Shown here: one piece after another, positions 44,061 to 58,100 of the stretch
Numbering within the stretch: position 1 is the first letter of the stretch
How the letters are laid out: the number at the start of each line of letters is the position of its first letter
Assembly: GCA_958496175.1 (NCBI GenBank)
Contig: OY292275.1
Coordinates: 64,123,701-64,187,700, forward strand
Direction: 5' to 3'
From: Sisyra terminalis
Taxonomy: Eukaryota; Arthropoda; Insecta; Neuroptera; Sisyridae
Length of the DNA: 64,000 nt
The notes under the pieces: generated by a model
The model's database searches: none
Seen by the model: only the letters and a program-made list of their open reading frames with translations
What the model was told of the DNA's origin: nothing
Made by a program: the position numbers and the translations under genes

Positions 44061-45487
44061 TATTCCTGATTCCAGTACGGTACCTACCTACTACCAAATG
44101 GTTCCATTATTGAAATTATTGGAATTATTTAAAATAACTTTTCAATGTTGACGTCAAACATAAGGGGCAATATTTCATAAACCCTAAGATTAAGTCAATA
44201 AAACATACATTGATATTGTTCGAATATCTAATATATTAAGTTTAATAACTATACCACCACATGCAAAACCAATAAGTAGCACTTATTTGTGTTCCATTGT
44301 TACCTACTTTGGGAAATTTCAATACCAATTTCGGAAATATAATAATGCAATCGATTAAATCTAATCAAACAATGACAATTAACAACAAAATTTTAAGGGA
44401 ACAATTAAGAGAAAATTACTTTTTACTTATGCATGAAAAACCAACCTCAATACAGTACAGTGCAATTTTTATCGATCGACAATTTGAAAAATTTACGTAC
44501 AGTTTTCCATTTTCATATTCTAATGGATGCACCAAACACTCAACTATCATTATGCATATTAATTTCTTTATAAATTGGGAAATTTAATTAATAATGCACA
44601 AATTTCCGCTACTTTATCGCTGAATTCATTGCAACTTGGTCGACCAAAACAACAGGTGATTTATGTTCATTATAAGTACGCATGTCAAACTCAAAAGTGT
44701 GGTTATTTTCAAATTTTCATTTTTGCTAAAGGAAGTGATTTGAGTTTAATAATTAAAGAATAACGTTATTTTATTACAACGAACGTTGGTTTAATTTAAT
44801 ATTTCTTATTATTTTATGGAACGAATTACACTTAGTAATGTATAGAATAGAGTTACTGGATAGATATAAAGTAATAAAGTCAACTTTTATTTTCTAACGT
44901 GTGTAGATGATATCGTACGTATGTATGCGTATTAATAGTAAAATAAGTAGATGAGATCGATGAGATGCAAGTATGAGAGAGAAATGAATAGTATCATAAA
45001 CCTTTCCAACATCTACCTCCCAACATTCCCCTTATTCCCGACGACTCCTTGAATAATTCTAACGGTAAAAATAAAAGATTATCATTGCACAACGAATTGT
45101 CAGTTTTCTCTTACAAAAATAATATTATTTACAATCCCATGTAAGTATTAGTTTATTTTACAATTATTGCAATTTTCAAAATAGTTATTGATCGTAGAAA
45201 AAGTTTTTAGGTTCAATTAAAGGCGATTTCCGATCTATTAGGTTGATTTAGAAGAAATGAGAAGTAAGTTTTGTAGGTATGTAGTTGGTTTACTAGCTTA
45301 TAAGTTTTTTTTAATGAACCACTACTAATTAGTCATAGGAATGTAGGTATATTTAGTTGTTGTTGTTGTTGTTTTAAGATTCACTTGAAACATGGACATG
45401 AAAAAGAGTAAATGAATTGGAAGATTGGAAATATATGGTACCTATCCACCTAGATACCAGCTCATGGACTGCGTAAAGTTGAGGGAA
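44061..45487. other. End of array unit 1
   Basis: Partly a diverged copy of 34,730-35,470 (for example AATTAAGAGAAAATTACTTT and TTAATAATGCACAAATTTCC). The plus-strand frames here are low-complexity and not supported as genes. The last 400 bp are unique in the unit. Confidence 0.5.
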
Positions 45488-45656
45488 TATATGAATTTTA
45501 GATAATATTCGATGCATTAAAACCAAATATGTAATTAGAATTTTGATTAAACGTCAACTTGTCGAGTAATTAGCGTTTTTAGGCCACTTTCATAAGCCTA
45601 CATACGGCTTTCATTGTTTGAATTTTGAGAACTTTTGCGAACCGATATTACCGCTG

Positions 45657-47693
45657 CCTGACAACAAAACGCTGAACTATTTTGGAAGCCACGCCCACTT
45701 GTATGTAGAACTGGTTTGTATCTTGGATAAGTGTTAGATACAAACCAAAGTGGGCGTGGCTTTCAAAATAGTTCAGCGTTTTGTTGTCAGGTTTGAACAA
45801 GGGGGTCTGTCATTATCGTCATTTAGGGTCAAAAATTTCAGACATTTAAGAATGATTTTCTTTATGCCATGTAATGATTGAGATATCAAATGAAAGCTAA
45901 TTAATTACTCTATTGATTTATATAAAAAAACAGCCAATATGTCTAAACGATGACATTGAAATTTGATTTTCCGTCAGCGACTACTTCCCTTTCTGACATT
46001 TAAGGGTGGTTTGCCCCCCTTAATATATTGAACCCGATTATGATTGGGATATCTATTGAAAGATAATGAATTACTCTATCGATTGACATCAAAAAATTAC
46101 CAATATCTCCAAGCAATTACTTAGAAAACTGATTTTCCTAAATCGACTTTCAACCTTTATAAAATGTTACTTAAATCATGTGATTTCGCGTAAAAAGTAA
46201 TTAAAAACATTACACTAATATAAAATCGATGGTTTACAGCTAAATTTGACACTTAAATGTTGATTAAAGGTCTACTTTTCGAGAAATAAGCGTCTAAAGG
46301 GGGTCTGTCATTATCTTCATTTAGGGCCAAAAATATCCTTATTTCTTCTCTCCTATCGCTATCAATCGATCGATTATTAGTAAATTATACAAAATATAAC
46401 ATTTCTTCCACTCGAACATCATTTAAAATTGTATTTTTAACCTATTTTATATGCATGTTTAGCGGATGTCAAAGTTGTTTATGTTTCGCTCTATAGGCAA
46501 CCCGGTGAGCATCAAAAAAACAAAATTCGACGATTTGCCCTTTTTGAACATGCCAATATTCAGTACTCTAACTCAAATTTCGGACATTTCAGGATGATTT
46601 TCTTTATGCCATGTAATGATTGGGATATCAAATGAAAGCTTATTAATTACTCTATCGATTAATATAAAAAAACAACCAATATATCCATACAATTACTTTA
46701 AAAATTGATTTTCCCTAGGCGACTACTACCCTTTCAGACATTAAAAGGTGCTTTGCCCCTCTTTTTTCATTGAATTCGATTATGACTGGCATATCAATGG
46801 AAAGCTAATGAGTTACTCTATCGAATAATATCAAAAAATTACCAATATCTCCAAACAATTACTTTGAAAATGGATTTTTCCTTATCGACTCTTTAGGCCC
46901 ATTTAAATGCTAATTTCTCGAAAAGTAGACCTTTAATCAACATTTAAGTGTCAAATTTAGCTGTAAACCATCGATTTTATATTAGTGTAATGTTTTTAAT
47001 TACTTTTTACGCGAAATCACATGATTTAAGTAACATTTTATAAAGGTTGAAAGTCGATTTAGGAAAATCAGTTTTCTAAGTAATTGCTTGGAGATATTGG
47101 TAATTTTTTGATGTCAATCGATAGAGTAATTCATTATCTTTCAATAGATATCCCAATCATAATCGGGTTCAATATATTAAGGGGGGCAAACCACCCTTAA
47201 ATGTCAGAAAGGGAAGTAGTCGCTGACGGAAAATCAAATTTCAATGTCATCGTTTAGACATATTGGTTGTTTTTTTTGATAAATCAATAGAGTAATCAAT
47301 TAGCTTTCATTTGGTATCCCAATCATTACATGACATAAAGAAAATCATCCTTAAATGTCTGAAATTTGAGTTAGAGTACTGAATATTGGCATGTTCAAAA
47401 AGGGCAAATCGTCGAATTTTGTTTTTTTGATGTTCACCGGGTTGCCTATAGAGCGAAACATAAACAACTTTGACATCCGCTAAACATGCAAATCAAATTG
47501 GTTGAAAATACAATTTTAAATGATGTTCGAGTGGAAAAAATGTTATATTTTGTATCATTTACTAATAATCGATCGGTTTATAACGATAGAAGGGAAGAAA
47601 TAAAGATATTTTTGACCCTAAATGAAGATAATGACATACCCCTTCAAACCTGACAACAAAACGCTGAACTATTTTGAAAGCCACGCCCACTTT
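45657..47693. mobile_element. Foldback element heading array copy 2
   Basis: Same order as the element of copy 1. Its two a modules (about 45,840-46,290 and 46,910-47,360) agree with each other at sites where the copy-1 modules differ: AACCC at 46,031 pairs with GGGTT at 47,165, and CTAATATAAAATCGATGG at 46,214 pairs with its inverse at 46,970. Confidence 0.85.
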
Positions 47694-48475
47694 GCCACTA
47701 TGTAGAACCGGTTTGGATCTTGGATAATTGTAATTAGTGGACATTAAATTAATGAAAATACCATTTAAAACGATCGATTCATGCTTAAATTGTGTTAACT
47801 TGCATCGATAAGCTTCACTTTATCGATTTAAATCGATATTACAATCGTAAAGTAATGCTCCGAGTGAAATGGAGTTCCTTAACCTCTTATTTTAGCATAC
47901 AAACAAAACGCTAATTTCTCGAAAAGTGAACGTTTAATTGAAATTCTAAGTTCATTTTCGGTTTTAATGCATCGGATATTATCTAAAAATCATACATTTA
48001 CTTAATTTACATTGGCAAGTATTGATTTTTATCTGCGGGTGTTTGCTCGTATGTATATCAACATGGGCAGTTTTAAAAATTGTTGTTTGTAACTTTGAAC
48101 TAAACAAATAAATAGACAAATATAACAAAATATGAATAATTTATTTAAATAATTCAACAAGTTGTATGGATCCAGTAGTAGATATCGGTAGATCTCCCGT
48201 TCTCAATAAAGTTCATTAGATGGGCTTATTGGTAGTTATTTTTCCGGTGGTTGTTGTTGTTCTTGTTGGTTTTGGCACTAGTGTTGCTTGCTTCTTCATT
48301 CAATATAAATATCTAGTAGATATAAATATTTCTTGCTTTGCTCCTCCTTATTTCTTTATTGCCTTTATTTGATTCTTGAGCCAGACACCTTGCTTATTAT
48401 ATATATAGCTATTCGGAGAATAAATTCTTGATGACTTTGCTTATGATGATTCTGCAACGTTCGCTTAACTATTAT

Positions 48476-48522
48476 TTACTTCCACTTTTGCGGAAAGGGG
48501 CGCTTCAAATCCAATAAATCAC
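48476..48522 (-). CDS. Candidate terminal exon, copy 2
   Basis: Identical to the block at 33,178-33,224 (acceptor TTTTTCAG, frame DLLDLKRPFPQKWK, TAA). Confidence 0.4.
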
Positions 48523-48637
48523 CTGAAAAATAAAATTACATGAATAAGAAAAGAACATTCTCTTCTTCGTAATCTTTAACATGGTTTCCAATAGATAGAT
48601 ATATTGATGGAGATAAATTGGAGATCAGAATCTGCTG

Positions 48638-49074
48638 GACGGTCCTTTTTCAGCGATTAGGTATTTGCCGTGCTGCGGACGCGAACTCTTGTCCACGAGC
48701 TGTTCCAGCAGGTCGATGATTGCCTACGTTTCCTTTTCCCCTCTGGCCCCTGTGCTGTTTTTCCTTCTGTTCCTGTGCTAGGTGCTAGATATAGTGACGT
48801 GGGATTAGGAATGTCCGAATACTCAATAATTCCTCCATTCTACGTTAGCAAATAGAGTGTCAGGGGACAATTATGGATATAATTGTGATTGATAACAACA
48901 AATTATTTTGACATTAAAGATAAACTTTATGGCAACGAAACATATTTGAAGAAAACTTAAGCCATTAACAAAGAAATTCAAAGATAGATTGATTTTTTGA
49001 CACACAGAAATTTTTCAAAGTAGTCTTGAGAAGATCTTCAAAAGGAGGCAAAATGCTGTGCTAACTAACTGCTG
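48638..49074. other. 437-bp segment present only in array copy 2
   Basis: The segment lies between two CTGCTG hexamers (48,632-48,637 and 49,069-49,074); copy 1 has one CTGCTG at the same place. Read on the minus strand it contains LLEQLVDKSSRPQHG, which aligns with LLEKLVDKNSRPQNS at 29,090-29,150. It also contains TTCTTCAAATATGTTT followed by TCTTTAATGTC, which aligns with 26,975-27,030. It is either a loss from copy 1 between short repeats or a gain in copy 2 with a 6-bp duplication. Confidence 0.85.
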
Positions 49075-49867
49075 CAATAAATTAATTTCTTTTCCTGATT
49101 CTTATACTCAAGGTTTATAAATTATTGCACAGGTTGCCCCATTAGACAAAAAAATGACGTCTTACGAAAAATTTTGAAGTTTGAATCAGTCTAAAGATAT
49201 ATACGATTTTTTTTTTTTTTTTTTTACGGAATCTCTCCAATTTGGATATTATAACAGTAATAATTTCCTTCCGTATGTTATTAGTGATAAGTCCACAAAT
49301 ACACGGAGGCATGATGGAAAGTCTAAGCTTTGAACTTGTGCGTCTGCAATTGCATATCTCTTCTTATTTAGAAAGAAAAACGGACACTCCTTTTCTGAAA
49401 TTTTAAAAAACTATTGATTGAATGATAAAAGTAATAAAACTCTAACGGATTACCATTCACCAAATATATTTGTTACAAAGCGAATTTAATTTAGGTAACA
49501 ACTGCTTTTCTCTGCATCCATTTTGAGACTCAAAATCTGTAAAAATAAAATCATATTATTATTTGAATTTGAGTACAATTATTTCACTCAAGAAGACTGT
49601 TTTAATGTTATTGTAAAATTATTGTAGGAGACATGTAAACTTTTAAAATGGTAGGTAAATAGTAAAGCTCTACCTACTTGTTGTATTTTGATTATAAAAC
49701 TATTACATGAATATTCCACAATCACCACACTGCATTCATTCCAGATTTGGTTGTTTTCAGGTAAACTCCAAGTCCTATTGACCCCCGAAATTGTGGGTTT
49801 GGAGGAGAATAATGCTGCGAATCCCATGGACAATTACACCACATTATAGGATTTCTGTATCCGAAAG

Positions 49868-49975
49868 TCATTCCTGGATTCGTTCAAAAAGCGTGGATTC
49901 ATTAAAGCCATTTTTTGTGGATGTACACCAAAACTTAACTTTTATATGTAAAGAGGGTCTCTCTTTCACTTCCAT
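49868..49975 (-). CDS. Exon-like block A1, copy 2
   Basis: Copy of 34,132-34,239 with the same acceptor, frame and stop. Confidence 0.45.
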   Translation of the reverse strand: MEVKERPSLHIKVKFWCTSTKNGFNESTLFERIQE

Positions 49976-52900
49976 CTAAAATAAAAGTTTTTAATTTAAT
50001 CTGGGTATTAGGTACCTTGATACTTTGATCCAAAGATTTACATACTTACCACAAAAGTTTATTGTCTTTATTTAACTCTCATTTAACTTTTACGCAATTG
50101 TCTACAAAGGATTTGAAGTTGAGTAAAACTTGAAGTAATTTCACAAAATCTTCGTAAATTTTATTACATCTTATTGTCGGACTATTAATTTCATCTTATG
50201 ACTCCAAAAAAAAAAAAAAAAAAAAGGCGAAGACTGCAACGTGCAAAAGTAAGAGCCGAAGAGGAACTCGAATTGGGGAAAAACTTGGGATTATTGTTCT
50301 CTATCCTCACACATATCACATCTCATTTCCGCATTATTACTTTCAACCCATGTGTTCGATTAGTACTTGAGGATAGTAGTTTGTAGAAGCCAGAACCAAG
50401 TAGAGCTTCGTTGGTACTAATTCTTGTCAAATCTTCATCATCTGATCCGTGCAGTAATATGGACCTGGTAACTGAACAAAGAGTCAATATTCCTGATTCA
50501 AGTATGGTACTACCTAGGTACTACCAAATGGTTCCAACAAATCCCGAGGGAATTAATTGAAATAACGTTTCAAATGACGTCAAACATAAGGGGCAATACT
50601 TAATAAACCCTGAGATAGATTGCCAATAGAACACAAGACATTGTTAGAATACCTAATAATATATATTAAGTTCCTAATAACTATACAACATGCAAAAGCA
50701 ACAAGTAGCATTTGTTTGTATTCCATTGATTCCTATTTTGGAAAATTTAAATATCAATTTCGGAAATATATAATAATGCAAGCGATTAAATAAGACAATT
50801 AACATAATTTTAGGGCAACAATTAAGAGAAAATTACTTTGTTCTTGTGCATGAAAAACTAACCTCATTGTAGGTACTGTGCAATTTTTATCTTTCGACAA
50901 TTTGAAAAATTTACTTACAGTTTTCCATTTCCATATTCCAATCGATGCACCAAATAATAGGTTTGCTATAAATTGAGAAATTTAATTAATAATGCACAAA
51001 TTTCCGCTACTTTATCGCTGATTTCATTGCAACTTGGTCGATCAAAACAACAGGTGGTCGGCAGTTGTTGTATGTGTATGTATACACATAAAAGGAGAAT
51101 AATAATAATAAAGTAAGTAGAAAAGATCGATGAAATGCAAGTTAAAGAGAGAAGTGAATAGTATCACGTAAACTAACATTTCCTACATTTTCCACCCGTC
51201 CCCATATTCCTTTCGACTCCTTAATACTTCGAAAGGTAAAAATAACGCTTTGCATTTTCCCTGTTTTTAGTTGAACATAATTTATTTTTCACCAATTAAG
51301 GGCATATCCTAAGTGGGGGGATCGTGGGGATAAATTCAAGGCATTCAAGTTAACCAAAAAAATAATGCCAATCAGGCAGTTATTGTACTGTTCAAACGGT
51401 TCTAAACGATTCGGAATGTTCAATAAAACATGAACGACCATTGTTGTATTGAACTGCCCCCTAGCGAAATAATATGACAATACCTTTGAATTTTAAAATA
51501 TGAAATTTTTGAACCCAAAACTTGGACCATAAAAATGTAACTCCTTTAATATTGGAATGACATTGAATTACAGCAATAACGAAATTTAAAATTAAATAAG
51601 GGCAAGAGAGTTTATGGAGAGTGTAGGTAGCTCAGAATTCTCACAGAACACCCTAAACATATCTAAAACAAATATTATTTTTCTATCCAATTTTCCTTTT
51701 TTCCCCATCAAAGTCTGACACAATAATGAAAATTGCAAACCACAACATTATAGGTCCATAAGAAGCTAAAATGAAAAAGCTTTTTCTTTAATAAATCCAA
51801 GTTAAAATAAAAAGCGTTGAATATGGCAAAGGGTGTGGGAATTGTCATTTGATTGTTTGCAAATGAAAAAGGCGAAACTAGAAAAATAAATAAAACCGGC
51901 TCTAGAATTTAATCGTGAAAATCATAAGGAAAAAAATTGGAATATTTAATTCATATTCTAGCGATTTTCCTTTGACAAGTAATGTGACAGCGGTGAAAAA
52001 ATTTTCATATTGCAAACCTTTTCTTTGGGCACATTCAACATAACCTTTTGTCTAACTTTTTAGATGAAAGAAAAACTGGTCAATAAAATAATGATTTCCC
52101 AACTGTAGGCATTCTGAAATGACAATTTTTAGTTCGTTATAAATAAAAATTTACTTGAAAACCCAATGGAACCAAGAATTTCTTTCAGTGTTCAAATAGT
52201 TCAAACGAAAATGTATGGCAATTATTGTATGAAACTGGCCTCTGGTTAATGAACTTTACAATATCTTTGAATTTGAAAATATGAAATTTTTGAACGCTTT
52301 GAAACCACGGAATATGTTAAAACTATAAAAATTAAATCCTATTATATTGGGACCATTTGAACTCTTAAATTGCGATCTACACATAATAACTAATATCAAT
52401 AATTTACTGATTATTTGGTTTCAATGTAAACCAGAAAAATCGACATTGTAATTGAATTGGATTAAATCTAATGTGAACAATCCATTAGCAACCTGTAGGT
52501 ACTGACCTCATATTCCTATCGATAATTTATTTAAAAAAAAAAAACCAATAAGAAAGTTTCTTTAATTCAATTCGGTTAGTGCAATATTTTAGTTATTCAG
52601 CGTTAAGAATTTAAAAAGCTTCCAACAAATAGTTTTACATTAAATAGAAATTATTTAAAATAATAATTAAGAGAACATTTTTCACCGAATTCAATTAAGA
52701 AGAGCCAATGTAATCTCACCTTCATTTAAAAACTACTTGTCGTAGGTACTATCTTCTATCAATCCATACAACTTATTTTGAAAATAATTACGAGAGAGTA
52801 CTTATTTGAGCCTTTAATTAAAATCCCAAACAAATTCCTAATCAAGAATCAGTTGAATTAGCCGATGCAATTGCTTTAATAACTAAGGAAATTTAATTGA

Positions 52901-54984
52901 TTTTTCCTTTTTCAAGTTGAATTTTAATTCTATTGAATTATGTATATAGTGCAGAAGTTAACAATATCGTTTGCAGTGTAAATCTAGGAAATGTTTATGA
53001 GATATTTTTTAAAGGCTTAATAAAATCTTAAAAATGTTTTGATACTTGATAATAAATTTAAATAAACCATTGTGACGTTATCCTGAATATTAAAATGAAT
53101 TCTTTTAAGAAAAAGATGCAATGATACAATGTTGCCTTAATAGTTTGATGAATGCTTAAATTTCTATCAGTGGCTTAAATATTAAAGTATTTTTAGATAT
53201 TTATCTATATGCAGCAAGTGCACAGAATGTAGTATAACATAAACAATTTGTTAAATTTGTGTGCTTATGAAAATTAAATATTTTAGCAATTAAAAAAAAT
53301 GATGTCTACAATAATTTTCTTTGTTACTTATGAAATTTACAAAATCAATTTTAAAATCAACTATACCTACAAACTTTTCACACTTCATCACAATAACGAC
53401 ACAATAGTTTAATTATAAATCAAGTGACGGGTACAATTAATTTGTACAAACCAGTAGAAGAAATTTAAATTTCTGCCGTTGAAATCGTCGTCGATCGGCG
53501 CCACTCCAAGCCCTATATAAATGGGGAGAAAATATACATCTTTTATTTTACATTTACACTTAGTGTAGCATATATCTATGGATATTATATCAATATTTAT
53601 GCATCAATATCATTCTTCTATTATTAGCTGCGCTTGCAATATATATATGGGAATAGTTGATCTTCATAATCTCGATGACAATTGATTTGTTTTCGTTGAA
53701 TAAATTAAAATCATCTAAAAAAAAAAAAAAAAAAAACTTAAATTAATTTCACCACTTACTTAACAAATATTAATTAATCCTATTTGAAGTAATGTATGAT
53801 ATTGTTATGCTAAATCACCTAAACGATGATAACACAGTAGGTGGTCTTACAACTGTTGTAAATCCAATTGGAATGAATTTACAACGATACACCACGAGAG
53901 GTATACGGGGTGATTACGTATGAGTATTTAAAGATAAATATTCCGAATACAAAATGAATATTGTCTAGGTAAGCTATACTTATGCAATCGTTGATATTAA
54001 CCAGAACCAATATAACATAGTGAATAATATCAACTTACTTGAATTATAAATGATTATCTAATCTCTGGATGCATTTCTCCTGCACAGCGTCATAGAAAGA
54101 TTTTTACAATCCAAAGGTACGTTTTCCAACTGATTTGTTCCAACTGATTTCTCATAAACGCGCCATAAGTACCTACTTTGTGGATGTACGCCAAAATGTT
54201 TCTTTTATATTATAGATGAACTTTTTTTTCTTGTTCAACCTAAAAAAATAGTTTTAAATTTCCATTCTATTACATAGTATCATGTACCAGAAAACTTATT
54301 ACCTCAAAAGCCTTTTGTCGTTTTGTCGTCAACTCTCTGCTTACTTTAAGCGTAATTATGGTTGTCTACGAGAAACTTAAATTGGAGAAAAACTTGAGTG
54401 ATAGTTTTGCACTATCTTTGTATATTCCACATCCACATTATTACTTTCATTCCATGGGGGGAGCAAGATAGTAAAGTTGGGAACAGAAGCGTACGAAAAA
54501 AAGGAACAAATGGGAAGAGTGAAGACATCTTGAGATGTAAACTTCTGTTAATTCTTCTTCGCCATAATGAGTTCAGTTATCTGTATATTATTCTAATCCC
54601 CGTAGATGAACGAATAGTAAATTAACACTCTGACTTCCAATAAGCCTTAGGAGTCGACGTAGGTACTTCCAAATATCTCTAAGAAATTATAAGAAATGAC
54701 AATTTTTAATTTTACCGAAATTTATTAAAACTTATCGTTTACCTGTTTATACAAACAATATTAACAATGCTGCTTTACATTGACCAAAAACGTAGCAAGA
54801 AAAAATCCATGGGAAATTAAAAAATATGCAAACATATTAAACTGGGTACCTAGTTCCTATAAAGTCAGAGCATTGTCAGATATTGTGAGTTGAAACTTAT
54901 TTACATTTATTATCATACCTATTAGTTTATGTCATTGCCATCAAGTTCATCATTAATTTGAGAACACTGAAACTGCGTACTTAC

Positions 54985-55142
54985 ACCAAACTGTCTAAGA
55001 AGTTGGCTTTTTCTTTTCGGATACCACCAGGTTGATTTCCCCCTCTCTTTGCATTTATTCTCCGTATTACTCCGTACGTTTTAATTAGCTTCACAAAATA
55101 ATCAAATAGTTGGTAAGACGTTTTCTAAATGACTCCACAAAT
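54985..55142 (-). CDS. Candidate exon, copy 2 of 39,243-39,400
   Basis: Same splice signals and frame as in copy 1, including the early in-frame stop. Confidence 0.4.
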
Positions 55143-58100
55143 CTGCACAGAAAAAGTACTTAATTTAGAATTATTATTAAATTTTGTTATAAAATATTAA
55201 TCGAAGATCCCAATGACATATTTTACGGTTCAACGATAACTGCTTCCTTCAATTCCTAGATACATTGAATCTGCACAGAAAAAAGAATCATTAATTTATA
55301 TATTTAAAACTTAAACTACATTTTCTAAAGCTAAGCTTATAAAACTAATGATCTATCTACGTATATATATATATATATATAAGTTATTAACGAAAAAGAT
55401 CTCACATAATATAATATAAACCCCAAATATAAAAATAATTTCATGTAGGTATTAGTATAAAATAATTTCAAGATAGAGAATACGTTTTTAGAGTACTAGA
55501 TAAGAGAAATAGGCTTTTAAGGGTAGGTAGGGCAGAGGTTTTGAATCTATAAAGTGAACATTTCGTGTTCGTATTATCGTTTTATAAATTTAATGATTGC
55601 AAAGGACTGAACGACGTGGGTCGCAGTTTTGAATCGACTATTTATCAATTGTAAGTTCAGCTATTGCACAAATGCATATATCTAAGCCAATATATAATAT
55701 TAAATTTAGTATAATGTTACAAGTTGTTAATGTTATAAAACAACTTATAAAAATTGAAACCCAAACAAGAGGTATTAAATGTTTCTATCTAAATAATACC
55801 TAAGCCTAGTTTCAATTGATTTAAAGTAGTATTAGTTTCCCGTGAAATATTGGGGTCAAAAGAATAATAGAGATAAAGTATAACTAAGCTATAGATAGGA
55901 TTTGATAACGATGACTGGTATTAGGTAATAATAAGAAGCTTGATGGCTTGAATGGCTGAAGAAGAAGGAATTTCAATAGTTTCGTCATGTCTTGAATTGC
56001 TCATCTAATCAATTCTTCCGACTGCAATCATTCCAAGAGAATATCTGCAAAGAAAATAAAATTTAATTAAAGCAAAGAAATAAGGTTTTTAAATTCTTCA
56101 TTTCTTGAGGGCCAACGTGCTAACACAACGTGCTCTTTGAATTCTTTCACATTGACAATCCATCGAATCTGCACAGACAAAACAACATTTAATCACTTCA
56201 AATCAGTTGAATATAAAAACTTAAAATTAATAAAAAACTACGTAAAGACAATAACAATAAAGCTAAGATAATATTATAACTGAACTATTTTGGATAGGTA
56301 GGCGGCGCTAAGCTAACAATATAAGAATTCCCATTGTTCTATTATTTTTTTTTAAAACATTCAAGGGGGAGAGGGTGGTTGTTTTGAATTAATTTTCATA
56401 ACTTGGCGATTGGTATAGAGGTCGGCTCCATTATCAATTGTTCCGCAAAAATCTGTAACAGAAAAAAATAATCAAAAACTAAAGACAATTTGGTTTCGTT
56501 TCTTCATTTCTTCAGATTTTCCCGTGACCATTGCATCTGCACAGAAAAAAAAAAACACAATTAAAAAATGGAATTTGAATTTTTAAAATAAAATCAAAAT
56601 ATAAAAATAAACATTCAGAAATAAAACATTTGATAAAAATACATATATCCAATAGAAATACAAGTAAATCTAAGAATTGTTTCCCCAAAAAAATAATACA
56701 ATAAAAATTGAAATAACTAGAAGAGAACATAAGATTGGTCTCATGTCACAGGTAGGTGTTTCAATCGAATAAAAAAAATATGATAACGTATTGATATCTC
56801 TGATATAGGCTGTCAGGGTAAGGGATGTTAGATATTATTTAGACTAAATGTAAGGGTCTTAATTATCTAAATCCACAGCATGGGCTGTAGATTTGATTTA
56901 ATTTTTACAAATTGTATGATTAGTGTATATTTGGTTTCAAATATTCAATCGTTTCACAATTCTACAACGACAAATGTATTTAGAACTTAATAGTGTAGAG
57001 TAGCAGTAATATATAATATAATCCTTCGATGGAATAATAAAGTCAGCAATCAATCGGTAGCATCTTAATGTATTGATAGTAAATTTCACTCCATGGCTCT
57101 CAGCGATAGTTCAGTTCAAAATTCATGTCAATTGAGGAACTCTTAATTATTTGAGATTGATTCCATTCATCATTATGATCATTAATATTGCTATTTCCAA
57201 AGATCTTATTGATTATTACATATTATGTGTTCCATACATATCCACTCTCCATCCTCATTGAACAGAAATGCACCAAATCTGAAAGAAACTGGTTTTATAA
57301 TGTTACCAAATCGAAATTTAGATTTGAAGGAAATATTGGTATTCCAGAGATATGATTACACAATCATCTTCTTTAAAAGTTTAGTACAAATATCTGAAAA
57401 TTCCTATGAAAGTCGTAACTGTTGAAAAATTGCCAAAATAAACACATCTCTTACTATCATATTTGAATACCCTATTGTTATTCCATGTTAAATTTATTGA
57501 CTCTAAAAACTGATTGTTGTAACGTTCACATTAATTCCAATCTATTGTTGTGTTCTTTAAAACTTGCTAACTGCCCTATACTCTAATACAAAGTAATCAG
57601 ATAATTTGAAAACAGGAAAAATAATAGTCCAAATAGAACATGCATATCTAACCTGTGCAATTCGTCAACCCATTTTCTGCTATAATTTGTCGATAAAAGT
57701 TGAATATAACAATGTCCAGTATTCCACAAATACACAAACTATATTTAAACATAATAGTTGGTAATTTTTATAATAAAAAACTTACTATGTACCACTAAAA
57801 TAAATACATGAAGTTACTTAAGTAAAAACGAGTCAAAATCACCAATATGTCTGCTGTTGAAAACAATTCTTTTTTTGTTTTCAAACAACAATTGTTACAT
57901 ATATGATTTAATTATTTTTTTCAAATACGAATTAACAAAAAACTTGGCGAAAATCAAATGTTCAATTAATAAAATGAATTTTAAAACACAATTTTTCTAT
58001 TTCTATAAGAAAAATTTAAAGAAAAACGAGTTTTTCAGTAAAAAAATTGTTTGTTGAAAAAAGTCGGTAATGTAGTTACCAGAATTTCATAAGAAGCTGA

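Larger units (their letters stand above)
30191..45487. repeat. Tandem array copy 1 (15.3 kb)
   Basis: Bases from 30,191 on recur at 45,488 (offset about 15,297) and again at 61,233. The copies are head to tail with no spacer. Each consists of a 2-kb foldback element followed by about 13 kb of mostly unique sequence containing minus-strand exon-like blocks. Copy 1 lacks the 437-bp segment that copy 2 carries at 48,638-49,074. Sites differing from copy 2 include 34,285, 34,407, 34,826, 42,307 and 44,784, about one substitution per kb. Confidence 0.97.

Noticed and set aside
44297..44763. Plus-strand frames at 44,297-44,587 and 44,575-44,763 and their copy-2 equivalents
   Set aside because: AT-driven composition, no splice or promoter context, and the homologous segment near 35.0-35.3 kb does not keep the frames.
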